A stretch of 64,000 nt of DNA from Variovorax paradoxus (lineage in GTDB: Bacteria; Pseudomonadota; Gammaproteobacteria; Burkholderiales; Burkholderiaceae_C), in contig NZ_CP045644.1 of assembly GCF_009498455.1 (NCBI RefSeq), forward strand, positions 4,281,001-4,345,000, given 5' to 3'. Position numbers and translations under genes: made by a program. The notes beneath the pieces are model-generated. The model was not told the DNA's origin, searched no databases, and was given only the letters and a program-made list of their open reading frames with translations. Of this stretch, positions 58,349 to 64,000 are shown piece by piece; the stretch's first letter is position 1; every line of letters starts with the position of its first letter.

Positions 58349-59500
58349 ATGAAGATCGCCATCGTTTCTCCCAATCCGAATCACCTGCAGGACATGCGCA
58401 AGGTGCTGGAGCCGCGCGGCCATGCCGTGTCGCTCTTCGAAGGCGGCAAGAGCCGGATGCAGGCGGTCGTCGAGAAGGTCGCGCCCGACCTGATGCTGGT
58501 CGACGGCATGTGCTGCGACCCGCAGGAGCTCTCGCTGGTGGAGGCGCTGACCTTGCGGCATCCGACGGTGGCGGTGGTGCTGCTGTGCGCGATGCAGACG
58601 CCCGAATTCTTGATCCACTCGATGCGCGCGGGCGTGCGCGAGGTGCTGCCGTCGCCCGCCGACGCCGCCGCGCTCGAGGCCGCCGTCGACCGCATCGCGC
58701 TCAAGATGGCCGGCTCGCAGGCACGCAGCCCGGGGCGGGTGGTGGCGTTCATGCCGTGCAAGGGCGGCAGCGGCGCGACCTTTCTGGCGACCAACATCGC
58801 GCACCAGCTGTCGCGCGAGCGCTCGGTGCTGCTGATCGACCTGAACCTGCAGTTCGGCGATGCGCTGTCGTATGTGAGCGACCTGCGCCCGACCGCGACG
58901 ATGGCCGACGTGGCGCGCGACATCGCGCGCCTCGATGCCTCGTTGCTCGCGGCGAGCGTGGTGCGCGTGTCGCCAAGCTACAGCATCCTGCCCGCGCCCG
59001 AGGACCTGGCGCGCGCGATGGACGTCAAGGCCGAGCACATCGACGCCATCCTGCAGGTGGCGCTCGCGCAGTACGACTTCGTGATCTTCGACCTCGGCAC
59101 GCGCATCGACACGCTCACGCTGCGCGTGCTCGACCGCGCGGAGCGCATCTTCCCCGTGCTGCAGGCCAGCCTGCCGCACATCCGCAACGTGACGCGCCTG
59201 GTGCAGGTGTTCAAGTCGCTGGGCTACGCGCCCGGCAAGGTCGAACTGCTGGTGAACCGCAGCGCCGGCGGCGGCGAGATCGGGCTGTCGGACATGCGCC
59301 GGTCGCTGCCCGGTGCGACGTTCACCACGGTGCCGGACGGCGGCAAGGACGTCGACGCGTCCATCAACCGCGGCGTGCCGCTGGCGGAGATGTCGCGCGG
59401 CAGCGCGCTGGCCAAGCGCCTCGACGAGATCGCCCACACGCTCAGTCCGCGCCCGGAGGCGACGCCCGGCTTCATGGGGCGGCTGTTCCGTCGTGCCTGA
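58349..59500 (+). CDS. cpaE: CpaE/TadZ localisation ATPase
   Basis: A 383-residue protein. The N-terminal receiver-like domain (~1-115: MKIAIVSPNPNHLQDMRKVL, LMLVDGMCCDPQELS) is followed by a MinD/ParA ATPase domain with the deviant Walker A CKGGSGATFLATNIAHQL, LLIDLNLQFGD (Walker A prime region) and FVIFDLGTRID (Walker B). It positions the Tad machine in the cell. ATG at 58349 is chosen; upstream frame is inside the previous gene. Confidence 0.92.
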   Translation: MKIAIVSPNPNHLQDMRKVLEPRGHAVSLFEGGKSRMQAVVEKVAPDLMLVDGMCCDPQELSLVEALTLRHPTVAVVLLCAMQTPEFLIHSMRAGVREVLPSPADAAALEAAVDRIALKMAGSQARSPGRVVAFMPCKGGSGATFLATNIAHQLSRERSVLLIDLNLQFGDALSYVSDLRPTATMADVARDIARLDASLLAASVVRVSPSYSILPAPEDLARAMDVKAEHIDAILQVALAQYDFVIFDLGTRIDTLTLRVLDRAERIFPVLQASLPHIRNVTRLVQVFKSLGYAPGKVELLVNRSAGGGEIGLSDMRRSLPGATFTTVPDGGKDVDASINRGVPLAEMSRGSALAKRLDEIAHTLSPRPEATPGFMGRLFRRA

Positions 59501-59542
59501 GCCGGATCGGATTCCATCAATACCCAGGCGGAGGTGCCAACC

Positions 59543-60922
59543 ATGTCATTCAGGGACCAACTCAACGCGATCGACGGCGATGCCGGCGGGCGGCCCGTGG
59601 GGCCAACTGGGCCGGTCGTGGAGCTGACCACGTCGCCTTTCGCCTCGGACACCTACAAGCTGCTGAAGGAGCGCATGCACCTGAAGCTGCTGGACCGCTT
59701 CGACCTGGCGGCGCTCGAAACCCTGAAGCCCGACGCGCTGCGGCAGGAAATCTCGACGATGGTCGGGCGGCTGCTACAGGAAGAGCCCGAGGCGCTCAAC
59801 GACATCGAGCGGCGCACGCTGATCCGCGACATCCAGCACGAGATGCTGGGCTTCGGGCCGATCGAGCTGTTGATGGCCGACCCGACCGTGTCGGACATTC
59901 TGGTGAACTCGCCCACCAGCATCTACGTGGAGCGGCGGGGACGGCTGGAGCTGACCAACGTGAGCTTCACCGACGAGAAGCACCTGCTGCGCATCATCGA
60001 CAAGATCGTCTCGCTGGTCGGGCGCCGCATCGACGAGTCCAGCCCCATGGTCGATGCGCGGCTGCCCGACGGCTCGCGGGTCAACGCAGTCATTGCGCCG
60101 GTGGCGCTCGACGGGCCGATGATGTCGATTCGTCGCTTCGCGAAGATCCCGCTGCGCATGAGCAACCTCGTGAACGATCTGAAGTCGCTCACGCCGCCGA
60201 TGGCGCAGATGCTCGAAGGCCTGGCGCAGGCGAAGGTCAACATGCTGATCTCGGGCGGCACCGGGGCAGGGAAGACCACGCTGCTGAACATTCTCTCGGG
60301 CTTCATTCCGGAGACCGAACGCATCATCACCATCGAGGACGCCGCCGAACTCCAGCTGCAGCAGCCGCACGTCGCGCGCATGGAGACACGGCCGATGAAC
60401 ATCGAAGGCAAGGGCGAGATCACGCAGCGCGCGCTGGTGCGCAACGCGCTGCGCATGCGGCCCGACCGCATCGTGATCGGCGAGGTGCGCGGCGCCGAGG
60501 CGGTCGACATGCTGCAAGCCATGAACACCGGCCACGAAGGCTCGCTCACCACCATCCACGCCAACACGCCGCGCGATGCACTGGCGCGGCTCGAAAACAT
60601 GATCGGCATGGCGAACCTGAACCTGCCGCACCGCACCGTGCGCCAGCAGATCGCCTCGGCCATCACGGTGGTGGTGCAGGTGCTGCGGCTGGTCGACGGG
60701 CGGCGCAAGGTCACGAGCATCCAGGAGATCACCGGCATGGAGGGCGAGATCGTCACCATGCAGGAGATCTTCACCTTTCACCAGACGGGCATGGGGCCCG
60801 ACGGCCAGGTCCGCGGCCATTTCCACGCGACCGGCGTGCGGCCGAAGTTCATGGAGCGGCTGCACGCGTTCGGCGTGGAGTTGCCCGACCACATCTTCGA
60901 TCCCGAAAAGCACTACGAATAG
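59543..60922 (+). CDS. cpaF: CpaF/TadA secretion ATPase
   Basis: A 459-residue hexameric ATPase powering pilus extension and retraction. It shows [40 protein letters not shown], Walker [14 protein letters not shown], Asp box [20 protein letters not shown], Walker [18 protein letters not shown] and the His box [19 protein letters not shown] at 59543 has GGCGGAGG 8 bases upstream; the in-frame GTG at 59534 is inside that site. Confidence 0.95.
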   Translation: MSFRDQLNAIDGDAGGRPVGPTGPVVELTTSPFASDTYKLLKERMHLKLLDRFDLAALETLKPDALRQEISTMVGRLLQEEPEALNDIERRTLIRDIQHEMLGFGPIELLMADPTVSDILVNSPTSIYVERRGRLELTNVSFTDEKHLLRIIDKIVSLVGRRIDESSPMVDARLPDGSRVNAVIAPVALDGPMMSIRRFAKIPLRMSNLVNDLKSLTPPMAQMLEGLAQAKVNMLISGGTGAGKTTLLNILSGFIPETERIITIEDAAELQLQQPHVARMETRPMNIEGKGEITQRALVRNALRMRPDRIVIGEVRGAEAVDMLQAMNTGHEGSLTTIHANTPRDALARLENMIGMANLNLPHRTVRQQIASAITVVVQVLRLVDGRRKVTSIQEITGMEGEIVTMQEIFTFHQTGMGPDGQVRGHFHATGVRPKFMERLHAFGVELPDHIFDPEKHYE

Positions 60923-60931
60923 GAGTTCGCC

Positions 60932-61921
60932 ATGTTCGACAACCTGGGTGGTGACACGTTGATCACGGTCACGGTGCTGGTCTTTGTGACCGCGCTGCTC
61001 ATGATCGAGGGGTTCTACCTGCTGTGGCGGTCCTACAAGGGGCCCGACGCGCGCAAGATCGAGAAGCGGCTGCAGGCGATGTCCGCCGCGGTCGACCGCA
61101 CGCCGCAGGCCCATCTCGCCAAGGAACGCATGCTCAGCAAGATGCCCTGGCTGCAGCGCCAGTTGCTGGCGCTGCCGCGGGCGCACCGGCTGGACCGCTT
61201 CATCCTGCAGGCGGGGCTGGAGTGGACGGTGTCCAGCTTCCTGCTGGCCTGCGGTGTGCTCGGCGTGTTCGCGTTCTGCGCCGTGTGGCTGGCGCGCCAG
61301 CCGGTGGTGCTGGCGCTCGTGGCCGGGGCTGTGGCGGCAGCGCTTCCTGTCCTGTACCTGCAGCATAAGCGCAGCCATCGGCTGGAGCGTCTCGAAAAGC
61401 AGCTGCCGGACGCGCTGGACCTCGTGACGCGCGCCTTGCGCGCGGGCCACTCCTTTGCCAGCGGCATACAGATGATCGGCGAGGAAATGCCCGACCCGAT
61501 CGCGACCGAATTCCGCCTGGTGGCCGACGAGGTGAACTTCGGCGTTTCGCTGCAACAAGCGCTGACCAACCTCAGCGAGCGCGTGCCGCTCACCGATCTG
61601 CGCTACTTCGTGGTGTCGGTGCTGATCCAGCGCGATTCGGGCGGCAACCTGACCGAGGTGCTGGGCAACCTGAGTCGGCTGATTCGCGCGCGCTTCAAGC
61701 TGCTCGCGCGGGTGCGGGTGCTGTCGTCCGAAGGGCGGCTGTCGGCCTGGATCCTGGGCATCTTGCCGTTCGCCCTGGCGGCGCTCATGAACATCTTCAA
61801 TCCTGAATTCATGTCGCCGCTGTGGACCGACCCGATCGGCCAGTCGGTGATGCGCTACATGCTGGTGCTGATGCTCGTGGGCATCGTGCTCCTGCGCAAG
61901 ATCGTGAAGATTCGCGTCTGA
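60932..61921 (+). CDS. tadB: TadB inner-membrane platform protein
   Basis: A 329-residue GspF-type protein. N-terminal helix VTVLVFVTALLMIEGFYLLW; two helices at ~95-145; T2SSF core RLEKQLPDALDLVTRALRAG, SGIQMIGEEMPDPIATEFRL; C-terminal helices with MRYMLVLMLVGIVLLRK. Works with TadC under the TadA ATPase. TAGGAG precedes the ATG. Confidence 0.93.
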   Translation: MFDNLGGDTLITVTVLVFVTALLMIEGFYLLWRSYKGPDARKIEKRLQAMSAAVDRTPQAHLAKERMLSKMPWLQRQLLALPRAHRLDRFILQAGLEWTVSSFLLACGVLGVFAFCAVWLARQPVVLALVAGAVAAALPVLYLQHKRSHRLERLEKQLPDALDLVTRALRAGHSFASGIQMIGEEMPDPIATEFRLVADEVNFGVSLQQALTNLSERVPLTDLRYFVVSVLIQRDSGGNLTEVLGNLSRLIRARFKLLARVRVLSSEGRLSAWILGILPFALAALMNIFNPEFMSPLWTDPIGQSVMRYMLVLMLVGIVLLRKIVKIRV

Positions 61922-61933
61922 AGGAGAAGCGTC

Positions 61934-62848
61934 ATGGCCCTGCTGTTCCCCATCCTGGTTTTTCTGTCCGTGTCGCTGGCGGTCATCGGCCTGGCGGTGT
62001 GGTTGTCCCCGACGCGCGCGGCGCAGCGCCTCCAGGCGGTGGTGCTGCCGGCCGGCAAGGCGAGCTGGACCGAAACGGCCGTCAAGCTCGTCGGTCCGTT
62101 CGCGCAGCTGTCGTCGCCGACCGGCGATGCCGACCTGTCGCCGCTGCGCGTGCGTTTCCTGAACGCCGGCATCCGCCACCCGGATGCATACCTTGTCTAC
62201 TTCGGCCTGAAGACGCTGCTACCACTGGGCTTCGCGGCTCTCGCGTTCGTTGTGTTGCGCGCGGCGGGGGCGGAGGGCGGCGTTGACATGCTGCTTTGGC
62301 TCGCGCTGGCCGCGCTGGTCGGCTGCTACCTGCCCAACCTGGTGCTGCGCCTGCGCATCCGCGCGCGCCGCCGCGAGATCTTCGAGAATTTCCCCGACGC
62401 GGCCGACCTCATGCTGGTGTGCGTGGAGGCGGGGCTCGGGCTGGACGCCGGGCTGGTCAAGGTCACCGACGAAATCCAGATCAAGAGCCAGGCGCTCGCG
62501 CAGGAGCTGCACTGGACCAACCTGGAAATGCGCGCGGGCGGCACGCGTGAGAAGTCGCTGCGCAATCTGGCGCTGCGCACGGGCGTGGAAGAAATCGGCA
62601 CCTTCGCGACCATGCTGTCCCAGGCGGACCGCTTCGGCACCAGCATCGGGGAGTCGCTGCGCGTGTTCTCGGACGACCTGCGCCACAAGCGCCAGGTGCG
62701 TGCCGAGGAACTGGCTGCGAAGGTGCCGACCAAGATGCTGCTGCCGCTGGTGCTATGCATCTTCCCGTGCATCTCGCTCGTGATCCTCACGCCGGCGGCG
62801 ATCCGCGTGATCCGGATGATCGGGCCGATGTTGAGCGGGCAGCTGTGA
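61934..62848 (+). CDS. tadC: TadC inner-membrane platform protein
   Basis: A 304-residue GspF-type protein. N-terminal helix FPILVFLSVSLAVIGLAVWL, two helices around 95-140, core REIFENFPDAADLMLVCVEA, GLGLDAGLVKVTDEIQIKSQ, and a C-terminal helix VLCIFPCISLVILTPAAIRV. AAGGAGAAG precedes the ATG. It is the last Tad gene in view; no TPR-type tadD follows before the convergent regulator pair. Confidence 0.93.
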   Translation: MALLFPILVFLSVSLAVIGLAVWLSPTRAAQRLQAVVLPAGKASWTETAVKLVGPFAQLSSPTGDADLSPLRVRFLNAGIRHPDAYLVYFGLKTLLPLGFAALAFVVLRAAGAEGGVDMLLWLALAALVGCYLPNLVLRLRIRARRREIFENFPDAADLMLVCVEAGLGLDAGLVKVTDEIQIKSQALAQELHWTNLEMRAGGTREKSLRNLALRTGVEEIGTFATMLSQADRFGTSIGESLRVFSDDLRHKRQVRAEELAAKVPTKMLLPLVLCIFPCISLVILTPAAIRVIRMIGPMLSGQL

Positions 62849-62872
62849 GGGGCGCGACCGGCGCGCAGCGGT

Positions 62873-63568
62873 TCAGTGCGCCTGCGTGTCGAGCTGATGC
62901 TTGACCGCGTAGATGTACAGCTCGAGCCGGTTCGTGAGGCCCAGCTTCTGGTAGATCGCGCAGAGGTGGTTGCGCAGCGTGTGTTCGGTGACGAAGGCGC
63001 GCTCGGCGAGCGCCTTGTTGGAGGCGCCGCAGCCCGTAGCGACGATGCGGATGATCTCGCGTTCCTTGTGCGTCAGCGTGGCCTGCCGGGCCGTGTCGGG
63101 GTCGGCCTTCGGCGGCTTCTTCGCCGACGTGAGTTCGGAGAAGACGCGGCCCATGGCCTGCGCGTCGACGCAGAGCTCGCCGCGGAACACGCGCTCGATG
63201 GCGTCCAGCAGCTGCTGCGCCGAGGCGTCCTTGCCCACCACGCCGCGCGCGCCGCGCAGCACGGCCAGGTCGAGCGTGCGCTGCTCTTTCTCCGCCGTCA
63301 GCACCATCACGCGCGACCTCTCATTGGCCAGCAGCCGCGGCAGGATGTCCAGCGCGCTGTGGCCGTCCAGGTCGAGGTCGAGCACGATGACATCGGGTGC
63401 GAGGCTTTGCGCCGTCGCCACCGCTTCGTCGCAGCAGCTGGCCGTGCCGACCACCTTCATGCGCGGCTGTTCGCCGTCGATCAGCTTCGACAGGCCCCAC
63501 AGCATGGTCTTGTGGTCGTCCACGAGCAGGACGGCAATAGGGTGGTCAAGGTGGTCGAGGGTTTGCAT
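62873..63568 (-). CDS. NarL/LuxR-type response regulator
   Basis: A 231-residue regulator. Receiver (~8-130): IAVLLVDDHKTMLWGLSKLI and acceptor region DVIVLDLDLDGHSALDILPR. LuxR HTH at ~160-220: LTHKEREIIRIVATGCGASN, FVTEHTLRNHLCAIYQKLGL. ATG at 63568 has GGAGAA upstream and the frame beyond it belongs to the kinase gene region. It follows the kinase gene by 29 bases on the minus strand and converges with tadC, so it may control the Tad locus (inference). Confidence 0.9.
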   Translation of the reverse strand: MQTLDHLDHPIAVLLVDDHKTMLWGLSKLIDGEQPRMKVVGTASCCDEAVATAQSLAPDVIVLDLDLDGHSALDILPRLLANERSRVMVLTAEKEQRTLDLAVLRGARGVVGKDASAQQLLDAIERVFRGELCVDAQAMGRVFSELTSAKKPPKADPDTARQATLTHKEREIIRIVATGCGASNKALAERAFVTEHTLRNHLCAIYQKLGLTNRLELYIYAVKHQLDTQAH

Positions 63569-63597
63569 GACGGATTTCTCCAGTGTCTGCGGCGCGG

Positions 63598-64000
63598 TCA
63601 GATCGGGATTTCGATCCGCACCGCCGTGCCGCCATTCGCGCATCGGTCGACATGCGCCTGGCCGCCCAGGGCCGTGGCGCGCTCGGTGAGGGAGCGGGGG
63701 TGGAAAGTGGTGAAGCTTTCCTGGCAGGCGTCGTTCTCGATGCACAACGCCAGCTGGCCGTTCTTGCAGTCGATGCGCACGCTGCCGTGGCGCGCATGGG
63801 TGTGCTTGCAGATGTTGTTCAGGCCTTCGCTCACCATCTGCAGCAGCTCCGCGGTCACGCGGTCGTCCAGGTGCAGCGGGGCGTCGATGGCCATCACGAT
63901 GTCGATGTCGATGCCGTACAGGCCCTTGATCCGCGCGGCCTGGCGTTCGAGGTGGGGCCGCACGAGCCCGCCGGCATCGTCGGCGCCGTGCCTGACTTCG
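63598..64000 (-). CDS. Sensor histidine kinase, C-terminal part (cut by window edge)
   Basis: 134 codons of the 3' end are visible, with the frame open to the edge. It is the HATPase_c domain of a NarX/DegS-type kinase: LDDRVTAELLQMVSEGLNNI with CKHTHARHGSVRIDC (N box), then a G-box region ERATALGGQAHVDR and the end GGTAVRIEIPI. It is transcribed just before the response regulator and is its likely partner. Confidence 0.85.
   Translation of the reverse strand, partial: EVRHGADDAGGLVRPHLERQAARIKGLYGIDIDIVMAIDAPLHLDDRVTAELLQMVSEGLNNICKHTHARHGSVRIDCKNGQLALCIENDACQESFTTFHPRSLTERATALGGQAHVDRCANGGTAVRIEIPI

Noticed and set aside
59774..62179. An ~800-codon open frame on the minus strand opposite cpaF, tadB and tadC
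   Set aside because: It mirrors three well-supported Tad genes and its product is His/Arg/Gln-rich nonsense typical of the antisense of high-GC coding DNA.
1..64000. CRISPR arrays, tRNA or rRNA genes, insertion sequences, integrases or attachment sites
   Set aside because: Reading through the window I found no regularly spaced repeats, no cloverleaf candidates I could support, and no transposase or integrase motifs.

Overview
The window looks like a chromosomal segment of a Burkholderiales betaproteobacterium, most likely Comamonadaceae and Variovorax-like. This is inferred from the very high GC content, several orphan Bug-type (TctC) solute receptors next to acyl-CoA/CoA-transferase catabolic genes, a fused indolepyruvate:ferredoxin oxidoreductase, a class IVb (Flp/Tad) pilus locus and a large two-partner-secretion (TPS) pore gene. 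I see no rRNA, tRNA, transposase, integrase or CRISPR array, so this reads as ordinary chromosome rather than a mobile island.

Layout. 1-4.9 kb: end of a cation-efflux gene, a small protein, then a translationally coupled trio: a double KaiC-domain ATPase, a hybrid histidine kinase with a degenerate N-terminal receiver, and a YbhN/UPF0104 membrane protein. 4.9-10.2 kb: small single genes (TrfB/KorA-like regulator, OsmC, an Ala/Pro-rich lipoprotein, a phosphatase-fold protein with Ser in place of the catalytic Cys, several very small proteins) with AT-richer spacers, a REP-like palindrome and an orphan intrinsic terminator. 10.2-19.4 kb: a nine-gene run coding for a TpsB/FhaC-type outer-membrane pore, an ExbB channel fused to a DUF2341/LamG-like periplasmic region, ExbD, TonB, a porin, a coiled-coil periplasmic protein, a parvulin-type PPIase, a YbjN-fold protein and a small helical protein. 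This is the strongest candidate for an undescribed system: an envelope machine in which a TPS pore appears tied to its own TonB-ExbBD motor and folding factors.

19.4-28 kb: an APH-type kinase, a methyltransferase, two GNAT acetyltransferases, an Lrp regulator divergent from the 1202-residue fused indolepyruvate oxidoreductase, and a LysR regulator. 28-39.4 kb: catabolic and uptake genes: amidohydrolase, M24-type hydrolase with an altered metal site, two Bug receptors with a GAF-domain gene wedged between them, a Crp-type regulator, an ABC-type periplasmic receptor, an AraC/OruR regulator, an acyl-CoA synthetase and an acyl-CoA dehydrogenase. 39.4-46.2 kb: a response regulator and hybrid kinase pair, then a minus-strand fecI-fecR-TonB-receptor iron-uptake unit headed by a Fur-box-like site. 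46.3-51.8 kb: an IclR regulator divergent from two acyl-CoA dehydrogenases, a Bug receptor and a class III CoA-transferase, with a perfect palindrome between them.

52-64 kb: a nearly complete Tad pilus locus. It has a divergent small prepilin, prepilin peptidase, CpaB, secretin, lipoprotein, two Flp pilins, TadG/TadE/TadE-like pseudopilins, CpaE/TadZ, CpaF/TadA, TadB and TadC. It converges on a NarL-type response regulator and its histidine kinase, which runs off the window edge.
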